Shown here in pieces: positions 8,112 to 15,360 of a stretch of 28,141 nt of DNA (its first letter is position 1; each line of letters opens with the position of its first letter). A model generated the notes under the pieces. The model had not been told where the DNA came from and did no database searches. It worked only from the letters and a program-made list of their open reading frames with translations. This DNA comes from Actinomycetes bacterium (lineage in GTDB: Bacteria; Actinomycetota; Acidimicrobiia; Acidimicrobiales; Palsa-688). The translations under genes were made by a program, and so were the position numbers. Where the stretch lies: assembly GCA_021808425.1 (NCBI GenBank), contig JAKBBS010000021.1:1-28141 (forward strand). Reading direction: 5' to 3'.

Positions 8112-8136
8112 AGTGCTACATAGTAGCACTATGGAA
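8106..8136 (-). promoter_or_regulatory. vapB: 13-bp perfect inverted repeat over the vapB start (operator)
   Basis: TTCCATAGTGCTA-catag-TAGCACTATGGAA: two perfect 13-bp arms with a 5-nt centre. The left arm contains the vapB start codon. The mirror arm puts an identical ATGGAACG on the plus strand at 8131. On the minus strand, TACTAT lies 8 nt before the vapB ATG, suiting a leaderless -10 box. This is likely the autoregulatory site of VapBC. Confidence 0.7.
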
Positions 8137-8197
8137 CGAAACCCTTACATCCAAGCGAATCGCCGTCAGAAGGCCTTAACCTCGGAGTTCCGATCGC

Positions 8198-8971
8198 TCA
8201 CTGCACGGACTTGGTCTGGCCGCCGTCGACCACGACGTGAGTGGCGTTGATACCGGCGGCAGCTGGGCTGGAAACGAAAGCGACGACCTGGGCTACCTCG
8301 CGCGCAGTCACTAGACGACGGAACGGGAACTGGCGTACAAGGCTCTTCCATAGGTCGGGATCGGAGGTTCGTACCCGGTCCCAGCTTCCGCCTTCCCAGA
8401 AGGTCGCCCCGGGGGAGACCACGTTCGCTCGGATTCCCTGACGTCCGAGGGTTTGCGCAAGCTCGTTGGCGAGGACGCGCTGCGCTGCTTTCGCAGGCCC
8501 GTATCCAGACGGCCGAGCACCCGGGCGTGCAAACCACTGGACACTTGCGGTGGAGCCGATGAAGACGATGCTCCCGGCGTCACTCGCCTCCAAAGCGTCC
8601 AACGCCGCATCCACCACGCGGACCGGGGCGAGGAGGTCCGTCGTGAGGGTCCTCATCCAGCCGTCCTCGCCGACACCGGAGAAACCGCTCGCGCAGTGCA
8701 CGTAAATGTCAAGACCGTCGAGGGCGTCTAGCGTTTCCGCCACGAAAGCTTGCGTATCCGACGCGTCAGTGAGGTCGGTCCTGCGTGCGAAGACGGACCC
8801 AGAAGCACCCAAGCCCTCAAGGTATCGGCGCGCGTCATCCAGAGAATCGGCAGTTCTGCCGCAAACAGAGACGGACGAACCCTCCTCTAAGAAAACCTGC
8901 GCTATGGCGAGGCCGATACCACGAGTAGCGCCTGCCACTAATACCTTCCGACCTTCCAGTCCAAGCCTCAT
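8198..8971 (-). CDS. Short-chain dehydrogenase/reductase (SDR)
   Basis: A 257-aa classical SDR. The cofactor loop is AGATRGIG (residues 13-20, the TGxxxGIG motif); GRTAD after strand 2 has an Arg that often favours NADP(H). The NNAG position reads HCAS. The catalytic triad is Ser143 (GSTAS), Tyr157 and Lys161 (YGPAK). IRANVVSPGATFW and the C-terminal INATHVVVDGGQT are typical. The ATG at 8969-8971 is preceded by GGAAGG. It is transcribed divergently from the sugar ABC transporter across a 403-bp intergenic region, which suggests that it oxidises or reduces the imported sugar or polyol. The substrate itself cannot be read. Confidence 0.93.
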   Translation of the reverse strand: MRLGLEGRKVLVAGATRGIGLAIAQVFLEEGSSVSVCGRTADSLDDARRYLEGLGASGSVFARRTDLTDASDTQAFVAETLDALDGLDIYVHCASGFSGVGEDGWMRTLTTDLLAPVRVVDAALDALEASDAGSIVFIGSTASVQWFARPGARPSGYGPAKAAQRVLANELAQTLGRQGIRANVVSPGATFWEGGSWDRVRTSDPDLWKSLVRQFPFRRLVTAREVAQVVAFVSSPAAAGINATHVVVDGGQTKSVQ

Positions 8972-9374
8972 GCGTCGGACCTTCCTTTCCCTTCACGGCC
9001 GAGTCGCATGGCCTGCACGCGAGCCGGCAGAGCTCTTAGTCGGGGTGCGCCTCCCAATCGATCTGCGGACGCAACAATATTTGGTCTTCATAGTAATCCT
9101 GCGGTTAGCGCGTGTAAAGAATCCTGGCTTTCGCGATCACGAACAGGAGAGCGATCTGTCAGCGTCTCTCGGCGATTTTTGGGACACCTCGCACACCCCG
9201 ACACGGTGTGATCAAAAATCGTTATTATGGATTCCTTGACGGCGACATCAAGACTCATTTATATTATGACCGTTGTCACTCCCCTACCGGAGGGTTGATT
9301 TCTGGCCTTCCTTCACATGGGCCCTGTGACGTTTCCCCTCGCCAAAGGCGGGTCCGACTAACTGGAGGTCGTAG
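8972..9374. promoter_or_regulatory. Divergent intergenic region with nested inverted repeats
   Basis: This 403-bp non-coding stretch separates the SDR from the binding-protein gene. It is AT-rich relative to its flanks between 9060 and 9270. It holds an inverted repeat, CGATTTTTG (9173-9181) and CAAAAATCG (9213-9221), perfect over 9 bp. Inside this is a second repeat, GCACACC and GGTGTG, flanking 9198-9204. Both lie upstream of the promoter at 9236-9265, so they are candidate repressor or activator sites. No open frame worth calling is present. Confidence 0.55.
9236..9265 (+). promoter_or_regulatory. Sigma-70-type promoter of the sugar ABC operon
   Basis: TTGACG (9236-9241), an 18-nt spacer and TATATT (9260-9265) form a good vegetative promoter. 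It implies a leader of about 100 nt before the ATG at 9375, with the Shine-Dalgarno GGAGG at 9363-9367. Confidence 0.6.
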
Positions 9375-10553
9375 ATGTACTCGAAGAGGCTCGGTGCTAC
9401 CACCCTTGCGCTTATCCTGTCGACCGCTATCGCCGCGTGCGGTTCCTCGAAGTCGTCAACCGCGTCGTCGGCGACTACGGCCGGGTCTTCAGCGTCAAAC
9501 GCCGCGGGGGGTTCCAGTTCCTCATCGGTTGCAACCGCGCAAGCGATTGTCAACAAGTACCTGGCAGCGCCGACCGACATAGCCGAGACCGTTCCTCTCC
9601 CGCACGCTCCTGCCAAAGGGATCAAAGTGGCGTTCTTGACCTGCCCGGCGGCGTCCTGCTCGTTGCTGAACTCGGGTTTCACGTCAGCCGCCCAGGCACT
9701 TGGCTGGGATCCGACCGTAATCACCTACAGTTCAGCGACGCCCGGCCAAGCGTTCCAGCAGGCGATCAATGAGGGTTACAAGTACATTGTGAGCACTAGC
9801 GTCACCTTGAGCGAGATCACTCCGGAGGTCCAAGAAGCCAAAGCCAAGGGCATCGCCCTGTTCGAGGGGTATGTACCCGACACTCCCCAAGGGACGAGTA
9901 ATGGACTCTACGGAGTGGTGGCAGACCAGGCGTCGAGCGTCGCCGGTGGTGCATTGATGGGGGACTGGATCGAAGCCAACTCACAAGGTCACGCTAACGT
10001 CGTCTACGTCAGCCTGCCGTTGTATCCGTCGCTCGTCGGTGAAGGCCAAGGAGCCCAACAAGAGCTCGCCAAGCTGTGTTCTTCATGTAGTTTCTCCACC
10101 TTGCCTGTCACAGTCAACCAGCTGACCGCCGGGCAGGTCCCGTCTGCGATCGTCAGTTACGTTCAAGCTCATCCGAGTACCAACTACGTCTACCTGTCAT
10201 TCCAGGACCTCGATCCGGGCTTGGTCGCCGCGCTGCGGGCTGCCAACCTGCTCGGGAAGGTCAAGGTGATCGGCACCCAAGGGGAGGCTGCCCAACTTCA
10301 AGAAGTCCAGAACGGAACTGAGACCATGTGGTCAGTCCTCCCAGAACCGTACGAAATGTGGGTCATCGTCGACTGGATGGCGCGCCAGTCCGAAGGAGTC
10401 CTCAACCAGGCAGCGCTGAGCGCAGGTAACGCAGCCGAAGTGTTCTTCGTACAGGACGCGGCACAAGCAAAGGCTCAGCTCGCGGCAGACGGGGGCAACT
10501 GGCCCGGTCCCGCAAACTACGAGAAGGACTTCAAGGCGCTCTGGCACGTCTGA
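9375..10553 (+). CDS. Sugar ABC transporter substrate-binding lipoprotein (RbsB-like, PBP type I)
   Basis: A 392-aa protein starting at ATG 9375 with GGAGG 7 nt upstream. The N-terminus is a lipoprotein signal peptide: basic MYSKR, hydrophobic LALILSTAIAAC, lipobox cysteine Cys22. Then comes a long Ser/Ala/Gly linker (to about residue 55), common in actinobacteria. The mature domain starts at GIKVAFLTCPAASCSLLNSG, the first strand of a periplasmic-binding-protein fold like ribose or xylose binding proteins. It carries the repeat pattern QAINEGYKYIV, GLYGVVADQASSVAGG and KVIGTQGEAAQLQEVQNG. It captures the substrate outside the membrane and delivers it to the permease two genes on. It heads the operon. 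The ligand is unknown; pentose, hexose or polyol are all possible. Confidence 0.9.
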   Translation: MYSKRLGATTLALILSTAIAACGSSKSSTASSATTAGSSASNAAGGSSSSSVATAQAIVNKYLAAPTDIAETVPLPHAPAKGIKVAFLTCPAASCSLLNSGFTSAAQALGWDPTVITYSSATPGQAFQQAINEGYKYIVSTSVTLSEITPEVQEAKAKGIALFEGYVPDTPQGTSNGLYGVVADQASSVAGGALMGDWIEANSQGHANVVYVSLPLYPSLVGEGQGAQQELAKLCSSCSFSTLPVTVNQLTAGQVPSAIVSYVQAHPSTNYVYLSFQDLDPGLVAALRAANLLGKVKVIGTQGEAAQLQEVQNGTETMWSVLPEPYEMWVIVDWMARQSEGVLNQAALSAGNAAEVFFVQDAAQAKAQLAADGGNWPGPANYEKDFKALWHV

Positions 10554-10584
10554 CCGCAACGTTGACTTTCAGCGCTGCATCGCC

Positions 10585-12153
10585 GTGACTCTGACCATCC
10601 GTAACCTGACCAAGACGTTTGGCGGTCAAGCTGCGCTGGCCGACGTGGACCTCGACGTCTGCTACGGCGAGGTTCACGCTCTTGTAGGCCAAAACGGTTC
10701 GGGAAAGTCAACGCTCATCAAGATCCTCTCGGGTTATCACGAGGCCGACCCCGGGGCGAGTGCCGAGTTCGACGGAGCACCGTTCGAACTTGGAAGTGCC
10801 GCGGCGGCAAAGTCTGCAGGCCTCAGGTTCGTTCACCAGGACCTGGCACTCGTGTTGTCGCTGAGCATTGTCGACAACTTGATGCTCGGCCGCTCGTATC
10901 CTACGGGCATCGTCGGACGGATCCGCCGCCGAGCGGTCGAATCTCAAGCTCGAAGCTCACTCGCGATTCTGGGCTTGGAGTTGGACGTGCGATCGACGAC
11001 CGGCAGCCTCAGTATGGCCGAGCGATCCACTGTCGCGATCGCCCGTGCTTTGTCCGACGCCCACACCAGGCGCTATCTGATCGTCCTTGACGAACCGACT
11101 GCGGCCCTCCCAGCAGACGAAGTCGGCAGACTCCTCCAGGCAATTGCTCGCCTTCGCGACGAAGGTCACGGAGTCCTATTGGTATCGCACCACTTGAGCG
11201 AGGTTCTGAAGGTTGCTGACAGAATCACTGTCCTTCGGGACGGTCGCGTTGCCGCTTCGCTACCCAGCGAAGGAGTCGACGAGGGTCACCTGACGGAGTT
11301 GATTGTCGGCCACCACATAGCGGTGTCGGGCGAGACCGCCAAAAGGCACCCTGGTCGACGGGCGCAGAGTTCCCCGGCGCTCTCCGTTCGTTCACTCAAA
11401 GGGGGCCGCTTGACCCACCTCGACCTCGACGTCTACCCCGGCGAGGTGGTCGGGGTGGCAGGTTTGACCGGATCAGGACGAGAATCCCTCGGCTCTCTAC
11501 TGATCGGCCATACCGAGCGTGCCGGGACGGTGCTCGTCAACGGTCGTCCCCTCGCTGGCGGTAGCCCACGACGAGCCCACAAAGCCGGCGTCGTGGCGAT
11601 CCCTGGAGAAAGATCCCGATATGGCGTCTTCCCAAACCTCGAGACGCGGACGAACATGACGTTGTCGCTGCTCGAGAGACACAGGAAGTTCCGGCGGATC
11701 AACACGCGAAGCGAGTACAAAGAGGTGCGGGAGTGGATCGATCGGCTCGGCATCGTGTGCCAGGGACCTGAAGCTCCCATCCTGAGTCTCTCAGGAGGCA
11801 ACCAGCAGAAGGTCCTCGTGGCGCGGGCCCTCCGGATGGACCCGAGGGTTCTGGTTCTCGATGATCCTACTCAGGGCATTGACGTCGGGGCCCGTGCGAA
11901 TATTCACGATGTCGTGGAGTCGTGCGCCAAGTCAGGCATGGCGGTCGTGCTGATCTCGACCGACAGCGACGAACTCGCCAAGCTGTCCGATCGTGTCGCA
12001 ATACTCGCCCGAGGGCACGCGATCCGCTACTTAGACCGCAATAACCCTTTGACGGCGGCGGCGATAGACGTCGCACAACTTGAGTCGGCCCGCCGACCGT
12101 CGGCGGCACGATCGACATCCGACCTCGCGCCTAGTACGTCAGGAGAAAGATGA
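10585..12153 (+). CDS. Sugar ABC transporter ATPase, double ABC domain (RbsA/MglA-like)
   Basis: A 522-aa protein from GTG 10585, 31 nt after the binding-protein gene. It has the duplicated layout of carbohydrate CUT2 ATPases. Domain 1: Walker A GQNGSGKST (residues 35-43), Q-loop FVHQDLAL, signature SLSMAERSTVAIARAL (degenerate, as in RbsA), Walker B YLIVLDEPTAALP and H-loop LLVSHHLSEV. Domain 2: degenerate Walker A GLTGSGRES near residue 292, full signature LSGGNQQKVLVARAL near 400, then VLVLDDPTQGIDVGA. The degenerate second P-loop is normal for this family, in which domain 2 hydrolyses ATP poorly. The stop codon overlaps the permease start (ATGA). Confidence 0.95.
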   Translation: MTLTIRNLTKTFGGQAALADVDLDVCYGEVHALVGQNGSGKSTLIKILSGYHEADPGASAEFDGAPFELGSAAAAKSAGLRFVHQDLALVLSLSIVDNLMLGRSYPTGIVGRIRRRAVESQARSSLAILGLELDVRSTTGSLSMAERSTVAIARALSDAHTRRYLIVLDEPTAALPADEVGRLLQAIARLRDEGHGVLLVSHHLSEVLKVADRITVLRDGRVAASLPSEGVDEGHLTELIVGHHIAVSGETAKRHPGRRAQSSPALSVRSLKGGRLTHLDLDVYPGEVVGVAGLTGSGRESLGSLLIGHTERAGTVLVNGRPLAGGSPRRAHKAGVVAIPGERSRYGVFPNLETRTNMTLSLLERHRKFRRINTRSEYKEVREWIDRLGIVCQGPEAPILSLSGGNQQKVLVARALRMDPRVLVLDDPTQGIDVGARANIHDVVESCAKSGMAVVLISTDSDELAKLSDRVAILARGHAIRYLDRNNPLTAAAIDVAQLESARRPSAARSTSDLAPSTSGER

Positions 12154-13319
12154 GTAGCTCGGCAACTGAACGCCTCGCATCCCGCCGGACGCTCGAGCCA
12201 GCACCGGGTGCGGCGATCCGCAAAGCGCTGGGATTGCGCCGAATCAGTGCTGTTTACCTTTGGATAGCGTTCACACTCATCTTCGGCGGTGTCGAGGCAC
12301 ACCTCTTCCTGACCGTCAGCACCTTCCAGGTCGTGTTCTCCCAAGGTGCCGTGACGGCGACTCTCGCCCTCGCATTCCTGGCACCCCTCACGACCGACAC
12401 CTACGACCTTTCGATCGGGGAGGTAATGTCGCTCACGATCGTCTTGATCAACTGGTTTACCTTGCACTCACACATTCCTGTAGCGGTGATCTGCCTCGGG
12501 GTGGCAGTGTTCTGCGGTCTCATCGGCGCGGTGTCGGGCCTTGTGGTCGTGCGCCTTCGCGTCAATTCGTTGATCGCCACTCTCGGTATGAGCGAAGTGC
12601 TCAGCGCCTTTCAGCTGTACGTGTCACAGAACCATCAAGTTGCGGGAACGTTCTCGAACCTTTTCGTGAACATCGGCAACGGAAAGGTCCTCGGCATCCC
12701 CTACCTGGACTTATATATGGTGGCTGTCGCTATAGTGCTGTGGTTCGTCTTAGAGCAGACCCCACTCGGCCGGCGAATGTTCGCCATAGGAGGCAACCGG
12801 GATGCCGCGCGTCTCGCCGGGGTGCCGACGGACCGTATCGTTTGGGGCTCGCTGGTTGCGTCTGCAGGCATCGCCTCGTTAGCCGGCATCATGTACACAC
12901 TTCAGGTAGGTGCCTACACCGGCGACATCGGTCAGGGATACCTCTTCCCTGCGCTCGCAGCGGTGTTCCTCGGGGCTTCCCAGCTGTCGCAAAGGCCGAA
13001 CGTTTGGGGGACACTCATAGCCTTCTTCGCTTTAGCCTTTGGCATCCAGGGTCTCACGCTCAAATTTGGCGCCGGGACCTTCTGGGTGAGCCCTCTATTC
13101 CAGGGTGTCGCGCTGATTATCGCCGTGGCGGTAGCGAGTGCGCGGGGGAGCATCGGCGGGGGGCGCGACGGAAAGGCGATAAGGCGCATGCTCCGAAATG
13201 CACGCTCGGCTGGCGGCAACGAGAGTTCCTCGCCGGCGCCGGCGAAGGACCAAGCTCAGGTATCGAGCATCGAGCCTCCTAGCGAGCACTCGGCTCCGAT
13301 CACCGAGGGGCGCATCTGA
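12150..13319 (+). CDS. Sugar ABC transporter permease (RbsC/AraH-like)
   Basis: A 389-aa membrane protein starting at ATG 12150, overlapping the ATPase stop by 4 nt, with AGGAG at 12141-12145. Around ten hydrophobic segments are visible. They include TATLALAFLAPLTTDTYDLS, whose end matches the family's 'G-G-I-D-L-S-V-G' loop (here TYDLSIGEVMSL), and IGAVSGLVVVRLRVNSLIATLG. The cytoplasmic coupling motif is ARLAGVPTDRIVWG preceded by FAIGGNRDA. The last ~50 residues after IAVAVASARGS are hydrophilic and probably cytoplasmic. It completes a CUT2-type importer. The last coding bases and stop lie in a ~55-nt repeat that recurs at 17084-17140. Confidence 0.93.
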   Translation: MSSSATERLASRRTLEPAPGAAIRKALGLRRISAVYLWIAFTLIFGGVEAHLFLTVSTFQVVFSQGAVTATLALAFLAPLTTDTYDLSIGEVMSLTIVLINWFTLHSHIPVAVICLGVAVFCGLIGAVSGLVVVRLRVNSLIATLGMSEVLSAFQLYVSQNHQVAGTFSNLFVNIGNGKVLGIPYLDLYMVAVAIVLWFVLEQTPLGRRMFAIGGNRDAARLAGVPTDRIVWGSLVASAGIASLAGIMYTLQVGAYTGDIGQGYLFPALAAVFLGASQLSQRPNVWGTLIAFFALAFGIQGLTLKFGAGTFWVSPLFQGVALIIAVAVASARGSIGGGRDGKAIRRMLRNARSAGGNESSSPAPAKDQAQVSSIEPPSEHSAPITEGRI

Positions 13320-13350
13320 AGTCAGGAAGAATGAATCGTTAGGTATCACT
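13297..13350 (+). repeat. Direct repeat copy A (permease 3' end and downstream)
   Basis: This ~55-nt block includes the last codons and stop of the permease gene. It recurs in the same orientation at 17084-17143: the CGAtCACCGA part, GCGCATCTGAAGTC (14 nt identical) and AATGAATCGTtAGGTAT (one mismatch), with a small length difference between them. The two copies bracket the mosaic segment of AAA relics, toxin-antitoxin modules and the PadR pair. Confidence 0.6.
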
Positions 13351-13385
13351 CGTCGCGACCGGTGATGTTGGTCACGTGGCGGTAT

Positions 13386-13912
13386 CTAGTCGACTTGTCG
13401 GCCGATGAAGTCAGCTATTCCGGGGACGATGAACGCTACCAAGCCGTGTTCGGGCGCGTACACGAGCCCCTCGTGGATCAGCCTCGCCCGGATCGGCCCA
13501 AGCTGCTGTTGGGTTTTTGTCTAGCTACCGGGCGACCTCCCCGCTCAGGGTCGGACTTTCTCCGTCAGCTGCCATCACTCGCAGGTACACCTTTCTCCCG
13601 GCGTAGCCCGGTTCCAGCGGCTGGCAAAGAATCCGGAGTCCAGGTTGGCGCGGCCCGCCCCGATTCCGAAGTATGCGTCGGTCGCAGTGATAGCAGCCCG
13701 GCAGCATAGTCCCAGGTTGCTTTGGCAAGCTCTTGTGTGGAAGTACCGATACCCACCCGATGCAGCAACGACAGGTCTGGATGGCCTCGCTCTGCCAATC
13801 CACGCCCTGTGACTCCGCAGGCCGGGCGACCGCTGCACCGGCATAAGTTTGGTCAAGGGGACCGACGGGCCCGGTAGTCGAAAAGGCGCTCAGCGTACGA
13901 GCGAGCATTACA
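13386..13912 (-). pseudogene. C-terminal half of an AAA ATPase, at least four frameshifts
   Basis: Reading across minus-strand frames gives the ordered C-terminal half of the bacterial/archaeal Orc1/Cdc6-like AAA ATPase family. The pieces are NARSYAERLFDYR; AVARPAESQGVDWQSEAI; ELAKATWDYAAGLLSL; DAYFGIGAGRANLDSGFFAS then RWNRATPG; GRKVYLRVMAADGESPTLSG; and a winged-helix end, QQLGPIRARLIHEGLVYAPE then HGLVAFIVPGIADFIGR, with its stop at 13386-13388. Each piece is in a different frame from the last, so the gene is dead. The Walker-B part of the same gene type is found 1.45 kb upstream at 15361-15557, on the same strand. Toxin-antitoxin modules occupy the gap. Family function is unclear; such ATPases often occur in mobile or repeat-rich regions. 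Confidence 0.75.
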
Positions 13913-13946
13913 AGCGGACCGTCGTGGCTCATCCGTGGAGTAGCGC

Positions 13947-14339
13947 TCAGGGATCGAAGAACCGAAGTGCGGGCAGCACACCCCGAAGCCGCTCGAAGTC
14001 CGAGTCGCGGGTCCAAAGCCGGGCGGATGCATCCATTGCCGCAACGGCGACCTCGACGTCGGTCAGCGCAACGGTCTCGCCGCGCTCTCGAAGACGTGCC
14101 GCCGTTTCTCCGACGCTCTGCCACTGGAGCGGCCCCAGCCCCGCCCACGGCAATCCCGTCAGCAGTAGCCAGAGTCGCCCTCTGTCAGCCGACTTCGCCC
14201 CGGCCAGCAACTCTGCGACGACAGGGCCACACACCAATACCTCGCCCGCCACGAGGAGATCATCCAATCGGGCGGACGTTGACCCCTTTCCTCGCCGCAG
14301 ATACTCGACCCAGACCGAAGTGTCGGCCAGAACCGTCAC
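13947..14339 (-). CDS. vapC: VapC-family PIN-domain toxin
   Basis: A 130-aa PIN-domain protein that begins MTVLADTSVWVEYLRRG (Asp6 of the active site). CGPVVAELLAGA gives the conserved Glu, and TDVEVAVAAMDASARLWTRD the paired C-terminal acidic residues, followed by SDFERL. It is the expected length, with all active-site acids present. Its start overlaps the vapB stop by 4 nt. The gene sits in the gap between two halves of a ruined AAA ATPase gene, so the module looks like a later insertion. A short sequence like its N-terminus (YLRRGKGS) recurs in the relic at 15628-15667. Confidence 0.92.
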   Translation of the reverse strand: MTVLADTSVWVEYLRRGKGSTSARLDDLLVAGEVLVCGPVVAELLAGAKSADRGRLWLLLTGLPWAGLGPLQWQSVGETAARLRERGETVALTDVEVAVAAMDASARLWTRDSDFERLRGVLPALRFFDP

Positions 14340-14539
14340 GTCGTTCGATCGGCTGCGCGCAGATCACGCGAAAGATCTTCGATCTCAACCGTTCCCGCGA
14401 GCCGCCGAAGCTGGTCGACCGCGTCGTGCGTGAGGTAGAAGCGCACCGCTCGCTGGATCGCCTCAGTCTTCGACACCCCAGGAAGGCGTGCCATGAGAGA
14501 AGCGACGAGTCCGTCATCAAGCTCAAGAGTCGTTCTCAC
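14336..14539 (-). CDS. vapB: VapB antitoxin, ribbon-helix-helix type
   Basis: A 67-aa protein from GTG 14537-14539. MRTTLELDDGLVASLMARL is the N-terminal beta-strand of a ribbon-helix-helix repressor, followed by GVSKTEAIQRAVRFYL, the two helices (the 'K-T-E-A-I-x-x-A' pattern is typical). The remainder, RRLAGTVEIEDLSRDLRA, should bind the VapC groove. It is coupled by ATGA overlap to vapC. A palindrome just upstream of the start (14546-14558) is the likely operator. Confidence 0.9.
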   Translation of the reverse strand: MRTTLELDDGLVASLMARLPGVSKTEAIQRAVRFYLTHDAVDQLRRLAGTVEIEDLSRDLRAADRTT

Positions 14540-14545
14540 AATCCT

Positions 14546-14558
14546 AGTATGCCATACT
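14546..14558 (-). promoter_or_regulatory. Palindromic operator of the second vapBC
   Basis: AGTATG-c-CATACT is a perfect 6-bp inverted repeat 7 nt upstream of the GTG. Read on the minus strand, CATACT is 6 nt before the start and could be the -10 box of a leaderless transcript. It matches the usual length of a ribbon-helix-helix operator. Confidence 0.55.
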
Positions 14559-14739
14559 GTCTGGCAGACTTATGGGGTGGGCCGTACTCGCGCGATACCG
14601 AGCAGGCGCGCCCCGAGAATCACCCCCCGCCTCGACTACGTCGTCTTCCAGCCCCTAGACATGGAGCGTATTCGAAGGTCAGTGGCCACTCGCTAGCCGC
14701 CAGCGCAGGAGGACGCTCTCTGACAGCTAGTCAGCCCAA

Positions 14740-14780
14740 GCTACTAGCATATAGATATATCAGTCAGTGCTAGCATACAT
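14740..14780 (+). promoter_or_regulatory. AT-rich promoter/operator region of mazEF
   Basis: A sharply AT-rich island with CTAGCATA repeated twice (about 14744 and 14770), between them ATAGATATATCAG. Two direct octamers about 26 nt apart suggest paired repressor sites around a -10-like element (TATAGAT or TAGCAT). The region lies 20-55 nt before the antitoxin frame. Function is inferred from position and composition. Confidence 0.4.
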
Positions 14781-14797
14781 GTGTGGCCTCATCGTGA

Positions 14798-14992
14798 ACG
14801 ACCTTCACGCTGGACGAGGAACTGGCTGAGCGGGCTCGGCAACTCGGCGTCAATATGTCGGCGGCTGCTCGTCAAGGGGTCGCCGATGCCGTACGTGCAG
14901 CCATGGCGCGAGCTGACCGGGACACGTATCTGAGACAGCCGGAATGTGCCGACGCCTTCTGGGCCGACGCTGAAACATGGGGTGAGCCTTGA
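14798..14992 (+). CDS. MazE-type antitoxin, start codon apparently lost
   Basis: The frame ending at TGA 14990-14992 translates as TTFTLDEELAERARQLGVNM, then SAAARQGVADAVRAAMARAD, then RDTYLRQPECADAFWADAE. This is the short antitoxin that partners actinobacterial MazF/PemK, whose usual start is M-K-T-T followed by a strand. Here the in-frame codon before ACG 14798 is TGA (14795-14797), inside cGTGAacg. A GTG sits two bases out of frame, as if two bases had been lost. The first in-frame ATG is at 14855, which would remove the DNA-binding strand. Either the antitoxin is truncated, an unusual codon is used, or the sequence has an error. The stop overlaps the mazF TTG start by 3 nt. Confidence 0.7.
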   Translation, partial: TTFTLDEELAERARQLGVNMSAAARQGVADAVRAAMARADRDTYLRQPECADAFWADAETWGEP

Positions 14993-15270
14993 GACGCGGT
15001 GAGGTGTGGTTGGCCGAAGTTGGTCGGAAGCAGCGACCCATCCTGTTGTTGACCCGATTCGAGGTGCTCGACGCCCGGAGCCTCGTGACGGTGGCTGAGG
15101 TAACCACTTCTATCCGTGGCCTCGTTGCAGAAGTCGACATCGACCACGTCGAGGTCAGGCTGGACCGCCCTTCGGTCGTCAATTGTGACGACCTCCACAC
15201 CGTCGAGCGGGCATCGCTCACCGGTCCTGTCGGACAGGTCGGCAGCGACACTATGCGGCGGGTCTGCTAA
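14989..15270 (+). CDS. mazF: MazF/PemK-family endoribonuclease toxin
   Basis: A 93-aa protein that starts at TTG 14989, overlapping the antitoxin stop. MRRGEVWLAEVGRKQRPILL is the canonical MazF opening (R-G-E-V-W plus the R-P-I/V loop), followed by LTRFEVLD, VTVAEVTTSIRG (the conserved T-x-x-R-G) and SVVNCDDLHTVERASLTG, where the family has 'N-x-D-x-x-x-T-V'. These form the SH3-like fold and active-site Arg/Thr of single-strand mRNA interferases. Length is typical (~95-115) if slightly short. Since its antitoxin may be impaired, whether this toxin is still active matters. Confidence 0.9.
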   Translation: MRRGEVWLAEVGRKQRPILLLTRFEVLDARSLVTVAEVTTSIRGLVAEVDIDHVEVRLDRPSVVNCDDLHTVERASLTGPVGQVGSDTMRRVC

Positions 15271-15328
15271 GCGATCAGCTACGCGCTCGGCTGCTGACGA
15301 GTTCGCAGCTCGGACGCGAACCATGTCG

Positions 15329-15360
15329 TGGGCCGAGGCGGATTCGAACCACCGTAGGCC
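15329..15360 (-). repeat. tRNA-Tyr-like 3' end (T-arm and acceptor strand), att-like
   Basis: On the minus strand, GGCCTAC is followed by a T-arm GGTGG-TTCGAAT-CCGCC that pairs fully (one G-U), then TCGGCCC plus A as a 7-nt acceptor strand and discriminator. No 5' half is present. The first 21 nt (15340-15360) are identical to 17826-17846. Upstream on the same strand the sequence is an AAA ATPase relic, which breaks exactly at this point. This is the expected look of an att scar left by an element that integrates at a tRNA 3' end. Confidence 0.6.

Noticed and set aside
12260..13282. 340-codon plus-strand frame inside the permease
   Set aside because: Arg/Pro-rich shadow of the permease; the permease frame has clear membrane helices and family motifs.
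13362..13709. 115-codon plus-strand frame after the permease
   Set aside because: The opposite strand carries the recognisable AAA ATPase C-terminus, so this frame is its shadow.
15329..15360. A complete tRNA gene on the minus strand
   Set aside because: No D-arm, anticodon stem or 5' acceptor strand precedes it; only the 3' end is present.
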